This document shows, piece by piece, positions 37,902 through 46,311 of a stretch of 64,000 bases of DNA. The stretch spans positions 586,267 through 650,266 of the forward strand of contig JAKSIC010000001.1 in the NCBI GenBank assembly GCA_024399015.1, in the 5' to 3' direction. The position numbers and the translations under genes are program-made. Position 1 is the stretch's first letter. The number at the start of each line of letters is the position of its first letter. Source of the stretch: Fibrobacter sp. GTDB lineage: Bacteria; Fibrobacterota; Fibrobacteria; Fibrobacterales; Fibrobacteraceae. Below the pieces are notes generated by a model that saw nothing but the letters and a program-made list of their open reading frames with translations, made no database searches and was not told where the DNA came from.

Positions 37902-39182
37902 CTACGGAGCGCAACCCTGCGGATATTCGTCAGTCAAGCATTCCTGAGTTTCCAGAGGATCACCGGGCTTGTAGCCAGACCAGTCGTCCTTCCAACGATA
38001 ACGGTTATCCCTGGTGGTATTGATGGTCGTCATGTAGTGATCAACCAAGTACTGCGGGCATTCCACTTCTTCCCAGTTGAAGGTCGGATTGTCTGCAGCC
38101 ATATACCATTCGGCATACCACTTACAGCCACGGAGCAAGTTGGGCCAATCCTTGAACACAGCTTCGCACTTTTCAATGACGCAGCCCTGATATGCTTCAA
38201 CAGTATTGTCCCAGCCAAGCTTGCTCTGGCATTCGGTAAGGAAGCCACCGCCATTTGCGCCAAGGCCGGAAGCAGGAACGCCGATCTGGGTAGAAAGGGC
38301 ATTGAATGCGCCAACGCCACCACCCGGCACCATCATGTCGAACTGGCCAGCTTCCACATCGTAACCAATGTTGGAAACCATGACCACCATGTGCTTGCCC
38401 TTAAGAGCCTTATGGGTTGCCTTCACGTCGTTAGCGTGGTTACCGCCGTTGAACTGCAGATGGTAGCACTTACCGCAACCATACTTGTACAAGCTACCGG
38501 AGCCAGCCACGTAGCCATAGGAAAGAGTATCGTTCACTGCAATGGGAGCCATGTCGGTACAAGTGAAGGTACCGCCGGCATTGGCATTGTCGCAAGCACT
38601 GGGAGTGCCTTCGTAGCCCATCCAATACTGCTGAACAGCATGGCCGAGAGTAAAGGCAGGAACTTCGTCATCGTGAATGTTGCAGTTACGGGCAACAGTC
38701 ATACCGGCCTGATAAGCTTCATCGCTAGTGGTATCAACGCTGCTAAGCCAAGAGCAGTGGGGCTTGCAAGCATCCCAGTAACGGGAGCTCCAGCCAGTCT
38801 TGCCATTGTTCTGGATTTCTTCAGTGTAGGAGGCCGGAGGAGGGCCATAGGATTCAACAGTGGGGAAACCATTTTCATCAAGTTCCGGGTCCTGACTTGC
38901 AGAGCTTGCAGGAACCACTGCGCCAGAGGAACTGGAACCTACAACGGGCACGGAGCCGCTGGATGCGGGAGCGCCCACAACAGAGCTGCTGGAACCAGCG
39001 ACAGGCATAGAACCACTAGAAGCAGGAACACCTGCAATGGAGCTACTGGATACCAAAGGCTGGATGCCAGGATTTTCAGGATTACCCGGATTTGCCGGGG
39101 CGTCATCGCCACATGCAACCATGCCGCCAGCGACAGCCAACATACTTGCTGCAATCAAGCTCTTGTAGAAAGAATGTTTCAT
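37902..39182 (-). CDS. GH45 endoglucanase, lipoprotein (GH45-4)
   Basis: 426 aa. Lipobox GMVAC near residue 24, Pro/Asn and Ser/Ala/Val linkers (~28-100), then a GH45 domain of a second subtype: SRYWDACKPHCSW (D137) and QFDMMVPGGGVG (D282). The wider spacing (145 residues) comes from an insertion after CSW (SSVDTTSDEAYQ..NCNIHDDEVP) shared with GH45-5. A C-terminal extension (LVDHYMTTINTTRDNRYRWK, then a Cys-containing tail) is absent from GH45-1 to -3. Own promoter and leader. Predicted surface endo-beta-1,4-glucanase. Confidence 0.92.
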   Translation of the reverse strand: MKHSFYKSLIAASMLAVAGGMVACGDDAPANPGNPENPGIQPLVSSSSIAGVPASSGSMPVAGSSSSVVGAPASSGSVPVVGSSSSGAVVPASSASQDPELDENGFPTVESYGPPPASYTEEIQNNGKTGWSSRYWDACKPHCSWLSSVDTTSDEAYQAGMTVARNCNIHDDEVPAFTLGHAVQQYWMGYEGTPSACDNANAGGTFTCTDMAPIAVNDTLSYGYVAGSGSLYKYGCGKCYHLQFNGGNHANDVKATHKALKGKHMVVMVSNIGYDVEAGQFDMMVPGGGVGAFNALSTQIGVPASGLGANGGGFLTECQSKLGWDNTVEAYQGCVIEKCEAVFKDWPNLLRGCKWYAEWYMAADNPTFNWEEVECPQYLVDHYMTTINTTRDNRYRWKDDWSGYKPGDPLETQECLTDEYPQGCAP

Positions 39183-39194
39183 ATAACCTCTTCT

Positions 39195-39219
39195 GCGCCA
39201 TCTACACCAAACACAGCGC
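39195..39219 (-). promoter_or_regulatory. 5'-UTR element of GH45-4
   Basis: GCGC arms enclose GTGTTTGGTGTA (complement of 39203-39214). The same 12 bases between GCGC arms occur before GH45-5. The stem extends with wobble pairs here. Confidence 0.4.
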
Positions 39220-39235
39220 CTTATTTTTCTGGACT

Positions 39236-39266
39236 CAAAAATATATTCTTACGTCCCAAATTCAAA
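39236..39266 (-). promoter_or_regulatory. Bacteroidetes-type promoter of GH45-4
   Basis: On the minus strand TTTG (39263-39266), 19 bases, TATTTTTG (39236-39243). This matches the -33 TTTG / -7 TAnnTTTG consensus known from Bacteroidetes exactly. Confidence 0.6.
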
Positions 39267-39317
39267 CAGTTGGCACTTTTTTGAAAGCTTAAAATGTTCC
39301 CTAAGTGTGCCCAGTCA

Positions 39318-40694
39318 CTACTGGGGTACGTCGCAACCTGCACTAGGATTCTGCCATCCACTCGGTTCCGCAGGAGCTTCGCCAGCCTTCCAGCAATGCA
39401 AGGTATCCAGCACGTCGCCTTCCTTGTAAGTGGACCAGTCAGTAACCTTCTTGATGTTAGTTTCGACAGTGGTGTTGATTCGGGTCATGTAATGGTCCAC
39501 CAGGTACTGCGGGCATTCCACTTCTTCAATGTAGTAGGTGGGATTGTCTGCAGCCATGTACCAGTCGGCAAACCAGTGGCAACCGCGAAGCAGGTTGGGA
39601 AGGCCTGCATTACCGAATGCGGCATCACACATGTCCTTGATGCAACTCTGGTAAGTTGCCATGGAGGCGTCATAGCCATACTGATTCTGACATTCCGTGA
39701 GGAAACCGCCAAAGCCTGCACCCCAGTTCACGTTGGCACCGTTCACCTGGATAGAAAGTGCGTCAAAGGCGCCCACGCCGCCACCCGGTACCATCAAGTC
39801 GAACTGACCTGCCGGAAGGTTGGGATTGCCGCCAGCCACATCCATACCAATATTGGACGCCATCACCACAAGATGCTTTCCCTTGAGGGACTTATGGGTC
39901 TCCCTAGGCGGATTATTTTCCATTTCGTCCTTGAAGTGGCCATCGTACTGCAGATGATAGCACTTGCCGCACTTGCTATCGGCGGTGCCAGCGACATATG
40001 CGTAGGAGAGCGTATCGTTTACCGCAATAGGAGCCATGTCGGTACAGGTAAATACACCCTTCTCCTTTTCATCGCCGCAGGCACTCCTGGTACCATTGTA
40101 ACCCAGCCAGGACTTGCTTACGTTCCCCAGCGTAAAGGTGGGAACTTCCACATCATGGATGTTGCAGTTACGGGCGGTCATGAGGTCGGCGGCGTAAGCT
40201 TCGTTGGAGGAAGTATCCGCACGGGTGACGTCATTCTCGTTTTCCCTGAGCCAGGAGCAGTGAGGTTTACAGGCATCCCAGTAGCGGGTATTCCAGCCAC
40301 GCTTTGCAGTAGCGGAAATATCCTTGGTGTATTCCGGAGAAGGTGCACCATAGGATTCGATGGTGGGGAAACCGCTGGCATCAAGTTCCACTTTGCCCGC
40401 ACTGGAGCTTGCGGGGGTGTCGCTTGCAGGGATATCGCCGCCTACAATGGCTGAACTCGCACCACCTACGGCACTAGAGCCAGGCACCATAGCACTTGAC
40501 CCAGGAACCGTTGCACTAGAACCCGGCACAACACCTGCAGAGGAACTGCTAACGCCAGGGAGAACCTGGACAACAGAACTGGAGGAGTCATCACCTCCGC
40601 TAGGATTGGAAGGATTGTCATCACCGCAGGCTACCAAGCCAACCAAAGCCAAGGCTCCTGCTGCCACTAAACTCTTGTAAAAAGGATGCTTCAT
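39318..40694 (-). CDS. GH45 endoglucanase, lipoprotein (GH45-5)
   Basis: 458 aa from the ATG at 40694 (AGAGGTT upstream). Lipobox GLVAC near residue 20; a linker of Ser, Val, Pro and GSSA repeats (~25-115) is followed by the GH45 domain: TRYWDACKPHCSW (D140) and QFDLMVPGGGVG (D299). It is the closest relative of GH45-4, sharing its insertion, C-terminal extension (LVDHYMTRINTTVETN) and upstream region. Predicted surface endo-beta-1,4-glucanase. Confidence 0.92.
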   Translation of the reverse strand: MKHPFYKSLVAAGALALVGLVACGDDNPSNPSGGDDSSSSVVQVLPGVSSSSAGVVPGSSATVPGSSAMVPGSSAVGGASSAIVGGDIPASDTPASSSAGKVELDASGFPTIESYGAPSPEYTKDISATAKRGWNTRYWDACKPHCSWLRENENDVTRADTSSNEAYAADLMTARNCNIHDVEVPTFTLGNVSKSWLGYNGTRSACGDEKEKGVFTCTDMAPIAVNDTLSYAYVAGTADSKCGKCYHLQYDGHFKDEMENNPPRETHKSLKGKHLVVMASNIGMDVAGGNPNLPAGQFDLMVPGGGVGAFDALSIQVNGANVNWGAGFGGFLTECQNQYGYDASMATYQSCIKDMCDAAFGNAGLPNLLRGCHWFADWYMAADNPTYYIEEVECPQYLVDHYMTRINTTVETNIKKVTDWSTYKEGDVLDTLHCWKAGEAPAEPSGWQNPSAGCDVPQ

Positions 40695-40709
40695 AGAACC
40701 TCTTTTTTT

Positions 40710-40733
40710 GCGCCACGTACACCAAACACGCGC
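40710..40733 (-). promoter_or_regulatory. 5'-UTR element of GH45-5
   Basis: GCGC arms around GTGTTTGGTGTA (complement of 40718-40729), identical in core to the GH45-4 leader element. Confidence 0.4.
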
Positions 40734-40748
40734 TATCGAAATCCAGAT

Positions 40749-40780
40749 CAAAAAATAAATTCCCCTAGGCCATTTTCAAA
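40749..40780 (-). promoter_or_regulatory. Bacteroidetes-type promoter of GH45-5
   Basis: On the minus strand TTTG (40777-40780), 19 bases, TATTTTTTG (40749-40757): the same arrangement as GH45-4, with one additional T in the -7 element. Confidence 0.55.
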
Positions 40781-40992
40781 CAGTTGACGCCTTTTTGAAA
40801 GGTTAAAATGTTCCCGATTCGTACCCAGCGCCTATATAAAACAGCTTGTATCATTTACATCAACAATTATACAATATCATCTTAAATATTAAGAAAAATT
40901 TGTGATTTTCAGCAATTTTTGTTTCATTTATAAATCTATTATAAAACCATAAAACAACACAATCCAGAAATACAAACCCTGGAGGAGCAACA

Positions 40993-41622
40993 ATGAAGAA
41001 GCTTTTTGAATTAATGATGGTTGGATCCATGGCCCTGATGGCCTGTTCCGGCGAAACTAATCCGCAGAATTCCGTTATGGAAGATTCCTCTGAAACTCCG
41101 AATATCACAACCCAAGAACCCGTCATCCTGGATACCACGACCCGGGAGCCTATCGCCTTGGACACCACAATCCAGGAGATTGCCGTACCGGACACTGCCG
41201 CAGCAGTCATGTACAAGTATGAATCCAGCTTCGATACCGACGGCTGCAAGAGAAGCTCTTTCGACGCCCTGGCAAAAGCCGCCCCTGCAAAAAACTACTA
41301 CGCCTTGGCCGACGAATCCCCCATTGCCATGGAACAGGAACTGCCCATCATCAACCTGATTCAAAACGGTGATTCCTACCAGGTTGTCATTCCCGACGCA
41401 AAAGAAGATTGTGGCTTTAGCTCCAGCATAGCCGTCACCACCATCGAACGACAGGGAAACCTCCTGACCATATCTGTTCAGGATACCAGTTCGCTTAAGG
41501 CTGATTGCGGCTTCTGCTACTACGATCTGAAAATCAACATCAAGCCCGAAGATGCCAATGCGCAATTCATATATTTCAGAGGAACCACCTACAAAGTAGT
41601 GAGAAAACATTCGGAGGAGTAA
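40993..41622 (+). CDS. Lipoprotein with one Cys-containing repeat module
   Basis: 209 aa. Lipobox LMAC near residue 18, then a Thr/Glu/Pro-rich linker with repeated LDTT. The mature domain ends in a module (YQVVIPDAKEDCGF, DTSSLKADCGFCYYDLKINI, FRGTTYKVVR) that recurs twice in the next gene. GGAGGAG ribosome-binding site. Its stop overlaps the next start (TAATG). Family not recognised. Confidence 0.8.
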   Translation: MKKLFELMMVGSMALMACSGETNPQNSVMEDSSETPNITTQEPVILDTTTREPIALDTTIQEIAVPDTAAAVMYKYESSFDTDGCKRSSFDALAKAAPAKNYYALADESPIAMEQELPIINLIQNGDSYQVVIPDAKEDCGFSSSIAVTTIERQGNLLTISVQDTSSLKADCGFCYYDLKINIKPEDANAQFIYFRGTTYKVVRKHSEE

Positions 41623-42860
41623 TGAGCAAGATTTTCCCACTTTTTACTGTGACAGCCTTCGCCGTAATGGCAGCTGTGACCGCCTGCGACAGTACCTCAG
41701 GAAACGGCCCCTCGAACGGAAGGACTGTCAGTGATTTTGAAACGAAGAACTGCGATGGAGATTTCAACTCAAGGTTCCCGGTTTCAGAGGCCCTCCTGTT
41801 CCAGGAAGACGGATCCTACAAGATAGAGATCAAGAGCCAAAAACTTCACTGCTATTCCAAAGGCGCCCACAGCGAATGGGAGTGGAGCGGAGACTCCTTG
41901 AACCTCTACACCATCAACGACGGCATTCCTGCCAGTTGCTCCGTTGTTTGCGACCTGATTTTTGACGTAGGTGAAAAGGAGGCGGCCGCCAAGGCGTTCA
42001 CGTTCAACAACGATCCCTTCAAACTGGTGACAGAATATTCCCAGGAAGAAAAAGAACGTACCTCATGGTTTACCATCAGCACCTGCAAGGACAATTCTCT
42101 TGACGACGACCTTACCAACAGCCTGTACGATCCTGGATTAGCACAAAGGACTGAACTAGAAGGGAGCATGTACCAGATTACCATTCCCAATGTACCAGCA
42201 AATTGCGGCATGGATGCTGAAAAAGTCTCCGTCGATTATGACTATAAAATAAACGTTGTCAACAAGACTGTGACCTTGATTATTGACCTCCAGGATAGCA
42301 GTCCCCAGGCCAACTGCATTTGCAATTACGACATGAGCTTCAAGGTTCCTAACGAATACGCAAGGAACGCAAGCTTCGTTTCCCTGCTAGGCACCACCTA
42401 CCGTTTCGAAGGTGTTGCAGTGGACACCACCGTAGCAGACACCACTTCCCGCGATACCGTCAAAGCGCCTGCATTCATTCCCACCGAAAAAACGGCAGGC
42501 CTAACCCTCATGGAAACAAATCAGTACGGCATAGGCAAGGGTGAATGCAAAGAAAATAAATCCGAATACGAAAAGATACACGAAGAAATGGATCGTGATT
42601 ACGAACTTCCCACCGCCTATCTGATTAGCGATGGCAAGCGCTATCAGATTCTATTCAAGGATGTTGAAGACTACTGCGACGTTGACGGAGGAATCTCCAT
42701 ACAATTCGACTACGACTGGGTTGGCATCAGCTACAAGGACGATGCCGTTGTGTCCAAGTGTACTTGCACCTACGATCATTACATCGATATCGACCCTAGC
42801 ATCGCACCCAAGATTTACGAAGCGGAATTCAAGGGAAAGCTTTACGACGTGGTCCGCTAA
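41622..42860 (+). CDS. Lipoprotein with two Cys-containing repeat modules
   Basis: 412 aa from the ATG at 41622, preceded by GGAGGAG. Lipobox VTAC near residue 20. Residues ~35-130 form a separate domain (CDGDFNSRFPVSEALLFQED). Modules at ~140-270 (YQITIPNVPANCGM, DSSPQANCICNYDMSFKV, LLGTTYRFEG) and ~290-412 (YQILFKDVEDYCDV, VVSKCTCTYDHYIDI, FKGKLYDVVR) match the single module in the preceding gene. Function unknown; the shared CxC or CxxC position may bind metal or form disulfides. Confidence 0.8.
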   Translation: MSKIFPLFTVTAFAVMAAVTACDSTSGNGPSNGRTVSDFETKNCDGDFNSRFPVSEALLFQEDGSYKIEIKSQKLHCYSKGAHSEWEWSGDSLNLYTINDGIPASCSVVCDLIFDVGEKEAAAKAFTFNNDPFKLVTEYSQEEKERTSWFTISTCKDNSLDDDLTNSLYDPGLAQRTELEGSMYQITIPNVPANCGMDAEKVSVDYDYKINVVNKTVTLIIDLQDSSPQANCICNYDMSFKVPNEYARNASFVSLLGTTYRFEGVAVDTTVADTTSRDTVKAPAFIPTEKTAGLTLMETNQYGIGKGECKENKSEYEKIHEEMDRDYELPTAYLISDGKRYQILFKDVEDYCDVDGGISIQFDYDWVGISYKDDAVVSKCTCTYDHYIDIDPSIAPKIYEAEFKGKLYDVVR

Positions 42861-42906
42861 CAAAATTTTGGACCAAGCTTTAACCGCCATATTTTGAACA
42901 ACATAA

Positions 42907-42937
42907 CAAAAACCCGCCTTGTCGGCGGGCTTTTTGC
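42907..42937. terminator. Terminator between lipoprotein pair and purM
   Basis: AAAACCCGCC, TTGTC, GGCGGGCTTTTT: strong hairpin with T-run on plus and A-run (T on minus) on the other side, so it can serve both convergent genes. Confidence 0.85.
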
Positions 42938-42978
42938 TTTGACTCATATGGAAGGGTTCGGCCTTCCCTCGAATCATC

Positions 42979-44004
42979 TTAGTCGCGGAACTTGACCTGC
43001 TTGGAGCCTTCCACAACTTCGCCGATCTGGGTCCACTTTTCACCCTTGGCTTCCAAGTGAGCAACGACTTCAGCCTTGTCAGCCGGGTCGATGAAGATCA
43101 ACATACCCATGCCCATGTTGAAGGTAGAGTACATTTCGTCCTTTTCAACAGAGCCTTCCTTCTGGATGAGCTTGAAGATCGGGGACGGATCCCAAGTGGT
43201 ACGGTCGATGATGACGTCCACGTCGTCCGGGAGGATACGAGGAATGTTGCCCTGGTAGCCGGAACCGGTGATGTGTGCGAGACCCTGGATGATCTTCTTG
43301 TTGCAGAGATCAATGAGGCTCGGGTAGTAGCTGCGGTGCGGCATGGTGAGAGCTTCACCGATGGTCATGTCGGTGCCTTCAAGCGGAGTGTCGACCTTGT
43401 AGCCGGCAACGTCAAAGAGAACCTTACGGGCGAGAGAGTAACCGTTGGTGTGGAGACCGGTGGACGGGAGACCGAGGATGATGGTACCCGGCTTGATCTT
43501 CTTGCCGTCGATGATGTTTTCGCGTTCAACGACACCCACGATGGTACCGGAGATATCGTAGTCACCCGGACCGTAGAAGCCCGGCATTTCAGCAGTTTCA
43601 CCGCCGATCAAAACGAGACCGTTTTCGCGGCAAGCCTTAGCCATACCTGCCACCAGCTGGTCCATAACACCCGGTTCGAGACGGCCGGTTGCAACGTAGT
43701 CGAGGAAGAACAGCGGACGAGCGCCCTGGACGAGGATATCGTCGCAGCAGTGGTTCACAATGTCCTGACCAGGCAGGGTGTGAGTACCCATTTCGATATC
43801 AACCTTGAGCTTGGTACCGACACCGTCAACAGAGCTGACGAGGACGGGATCCTTCATGCCAAGGTGGTTGAGGGTGAAGAGGCCACCGAAGTTGCCAACG
43901 TCACCGAGAACGCCTTCGTTAAAGGTGGTACGGACGGACTTCTTGACTCCGACCATTGCTTCGTCTGCACGGGCCAGAGATACACCAGCGTCTGCGTAGT
44001 TCAT
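42979..44004 (-). CDS. purM: Phosphoribosylformylglycinamidine cyclo-ligase (AIR synthetase)
   Basis: 341 aa. Converts FGAM to aminoimidazole ribotide using ATP in purine synthesis; cytosolic. Signatures: DPVLVSSVDGVGTKLKVDIE, DIVNHCCDDILVQGARPLFF, GGETAEMPGFYGPGDYDISG and AHITGSGYQGNIPRILP. Last gene of a minus-strand run (substrate-binding lipoprotein, cNMP/PATAN protein, purM) with 43 bases before it. AAGGAAA ribosome-binding site. Confidence 0.97.
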   Translation of the reverse strand: MNYADAGVSLARADEAMVGVKKSVRTTFNEGVLGDVGNFGGLFTLNHLGMKDPVLVSSVDGVGTKLKVDIEMGTHTLPGQDIVNHCCDDILVQGARPLFFLDYVATGRLEPGVMDQLVAGMAKACRENGLVLIGGETAEMPGFYGPGDYDISGTIVGVVERENIIDGKKIKPGTIILGLPSTGLHTNGYSLARKVLFDVAGYKVDTPLEGTDMTIGEALTMPHRSYYPSLIDLCNKKIIQGLAHITGSGYQGNIPRILPDDVDVIIDRTTWDPSPIFKLIQKEGSVEKDEMYSTFNMGMGMLIFIDPADKAEVVAHLEAKGEKWTQIGEVVEGSKQVKFRD

Positions 44005-44047
44005 TTTGTTTCCTTTGCCCTATACGGGGCACTTGTGGTTGTGCCAG

Positions 44048-44851
44048 CTAGTGCTGCGCACTTTGTTTTTCATCAATATTTCTGAGCGCATCCAAGATGA
44101 GGCTTGTGGTATCGGACATCTGGTTGATGTTCACGATGCCAGGCATCAAGTGGGTATCCAGCTTGAACAAGGTTTCGTCACCCCAGGAGAGCAACTTTTC
44201 GAGAGCGTCCGGACCTGCCAGTTTGCCGCACTTGGCACAGCAGATTCGACCATCCTGGAAAGCGATAAAGCCGTTTTCGCCATTGCTTTCGAAAAGGACC
44301 GTACCAGTGATACGGCTCTTTTCCATAGTCTGCGCAAAATCGATAAAGGGCAAAACCTTGCCGGAAGCCAGAAGGGAGAGACGTTCGAATTCATCGAAGG
44401 CCTGGTTCTTGGCGCGGAGGCGGTCTGCCACCACCTTGTACAAATACACCATGATGTTCGGGTTCTTGTCCAGGAACTTCACGAATTCATCGCGAGGAAC
44501 GTGGAGCACCGTGCAGCCATCTTCGGCAGCGATCACAGTGTTGCTGGTGGGTTCGTTACAAATGATGGACATTTCACCAAAGCAGGCGCCAACATTCAAG
44601 CTGGCCAATGTATTGTAGTGTCCATCAGCTAAAATCTGTCCGCAGATAACGGCACTACCACTCTGCAATACGCAGAAGGAGTCGCCAACAGTACCGCCAT
44701 TGATGATAATTTCACCGGCGTCGTACTCGCGGATCTGGGCATTCAAAAGCAAATAATCGGCGCAGTCGCGAGGAACCTGCTGGAGGAACGGAGTCCCCAG
44801 TTCATAATTCGCTGCGATCCAGTCGCCAATACCTGTGTGAGGTTTCATCAT
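44048..44851 (-). CDS. Cyclic-nucleotide-binding domain protein with C-terminal PATAN (DUF4388-like) domain
   Basis: 267 aa from the ATG at 44851 (44848 also possible). Residues ~30-145 are a CRP-type cNMP-binding beta roll (GTVGDSFCVLQSGSAVI, SLNVGACFGEMSIIC, DGCTVLHVPRDEFVKFL), then a helical linker. Residues ~175-255 (RITGTVLFESNGENGFIAFQ, GRICCAKCGKLAGPDALEKL) resemble the PATAN domain found in response-regulator-like proteins. No helix-turn-helix, so it is probably a signalling adaptor rather than a transcription factor. It follows the lipoprotein gene by 10 bases. Confidence 0.85.
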   Translation of the reverse strand: MMKPHTGIGDWIAANYELGTPFLQQVPRDCADYLLLNAQIREYDAGEIIINGGTVGDSFCVLQSGSAVICGQILADGHYNTLASLNVGACFGEMSIICNEPTSNTVIAAEDGCTVLHVPRDEFVKFLDKNPNIMVYLYKVVADRLRAKNQAFDEFERLSLLASGKVLPFIDFAQTMEKSRITGTVLFESNGENGFIAFQDGRICCAKCGKLAGPDALEKLLSWGDETLFKLDTHLMPGIVNINQMSDTTSLILDALRNIDEKQSAQH

Positions 44852-44861
44852 ATTGCCAATA

Positions 44862-46193
44862 TTAGAAAATATTATGGTACCATTCAAAGGAAGTATCTAC
44901 GGAAATAGGCCTAATTGGCTTCCCTAGGGTTGTTTTGGGTAAAACTTCCGGAGCAGTGCCAAACTGTTTCTTCAAATTCCAAAGCAATTCGGCAGGCCGG
45001 GCCACCGCACTTTCAAAGAAATCGTTTCCTCCGCCGGGTCCCTTGCGGCCATCATTCTGGAATACCTTCTTGTTCTTGAAAGCCTTGATATGGGCGGCAC
45101 GAGGTTCAGCTGCGAGAATTTCCTCAGGCGTTCCAAACATGCCCGGATTGATCCAGATGTCTACGGAATCAGCCAGGGCCATCACGTCTTCAATGGTCAG
45201 TTTCAATTCGCGGGTGGTGTCGCTTGCCCACAGGTAGCAACCGCCAGCATCCTTGATGAGATTGCCCGTGTAGCTGTTTCCACCAGGAGCATACCACACA
45301 CCTCCGTAGCTCATGCCCGCAAGGACCCTTGGACCCTCGCAGTCCGCCATCCGGGAGGCAGAGGCCTTCCCCACCTTCTGATTCTTCGAAAGGGATTGCC
45401 GGGTTTCCTTGAACAAGGCGTAAGATTCCTCGGACTTGCCAAACAGGATTCCATATAAATTAATCCATTCAAACTTGGCCATGGGGCTATCCTCCTGCCA
45501 TTCGGAGGTCAGCATCACAGGAATTCCAAGCTTCTCCATACGCTCGTAATCATCCTGGGAACCGCCCGTTGCAAACGTCATGACCAAATCCGGCTTTAGG
45601 GCAATAAGCTTTTCCATATCAAGTCCCGTACCACTGCCAACTTCTACAACCGGAATCTCGCCATCAGCAAGAGTTCCCTGGCGGGTTCGTTCCACACGGC
45701 TATACAGGGCGGTATCTGCAATATACTTGCCATCACCTACCCCAACAATCCTGTCCTGCAGCCCCAAACGAAGCATATACCCGATCTGCGCCGAAGACAA
45801 TACAACCACACGACGCAGGGGCGCCCTAAGAACGATAGCGTCTTTCCATTTCCCGGAAGAACTCATCTTGCTTAACGTTTCCAAGTCCGACGCCTTGCTG
45901 TAATCCACGAGAACGAAGGTCTTTTTCAATGTGTCCCGCCCCACGATGGACTGAATCTTCACAAGGTCAAGCCCGCAAAAATCTCCAACCCGCAGCATCT
46001 GGGCAAATTTTCTTGGTTTCAAGGTCGCAAAAAGACACTTATCCGACTGTCCTGGCAGATTCCATCTCTGCGCCGCGGTGGACTTTTCTGAAACCGCACC
46101 GGCACCTTCAGCTCCATTTTTTTCGCCGCAAGCAACTAAGAAAAAGGAGACCGCCAATGCCAATGCCCCAATCTTTCCACAAAAAGTCAACAT
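44862..46193 (-). CDS. Substrate-binding lipoprotein of ABC transporter (BtuF/FecB type)
   Basis: 443 aa from the ATG at 46193 (GGAGAAG upstream; the longer open frame is ignored). Lipobox FLVAC near residue 22. PF01497-type periplasmic-binding fold: RRVVVLSSAQIGYMLRLGLQ and DRIVGVGDGKYIADT, EIPVVEVGSGTGLDMEKLIA, LKPDLVMTFATGGSQDDYER, and late KVFQNDGRKGPGGGNDFFES. Likely binds an iron chelate, cobalamin or related cofactor; no permease or ATPase gene is adjacent, so it is an orphan here. Confidence 0.88.
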   Translation of the reverse strand: MLTFCGKIGALALAVSFFLVACGEKNGAEGAGAVSEKSTAAQRWNLPGQSDKCLFATLKPRKFAQMLRVGDFCGLDLVKIQSIVGRDTLKKTFVLVDYSKASDLETLSKMSSSGKWKDAIVLRAPLRRVVVLSSAQIGYMLRLGLQDRIVGVGDGKYIADTALYSRVERTRQGTLADGEIPVVEVGSGTGLDMEKLIALKPDLVMTFATGGSQDDYERMEKLGIPVMLTSEWQEDSPMAKFEWINLYGILFGKSEESYALFKETRQSLSKNQKVGKASASRMADCEGPRVLAGMSYGGVWYAPGGNSYTGNLIKDAGGCYLWASDTTRELKLTIEDVMALADSVDIWINPGMFGTPEEILAAEPRAAHIKAFKNKKVFQNDGRKGPGGGNDFFESAVARPAELLWNLKKQFGTAPEVLPKTTLGKPIRPISVDTSFEWYHNIF

Positions 46194-46311
46194 CAGAACT
46201 TCTCCAAACGTTCGTAAATCATTGATTTTTAACGATTTATGATTTTTTTCACTGCAAAATTTCCAAACATAATGTATTTTATATACTCGGAAATTTAAAC
46301 GGAATCTTTTT

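Larger units (their letters stand above)
40695..40992. other. Divergent intergenic region between GH45-5 and the lipoprotein pair
   Basis: Contains the GH45-5 leader and promoter (annotated) and a block upstream of its -33 that is conserved with GH45-4 (AACATTTTAA, CTTTCAAAAA, CAACTGTTTGAA on the minus strand). Toward 40993 the AT-rich sequence includes TATAAA near 40941, a possible -10 for the plus-strand lipoprotein gene. Confidence 0.5.
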
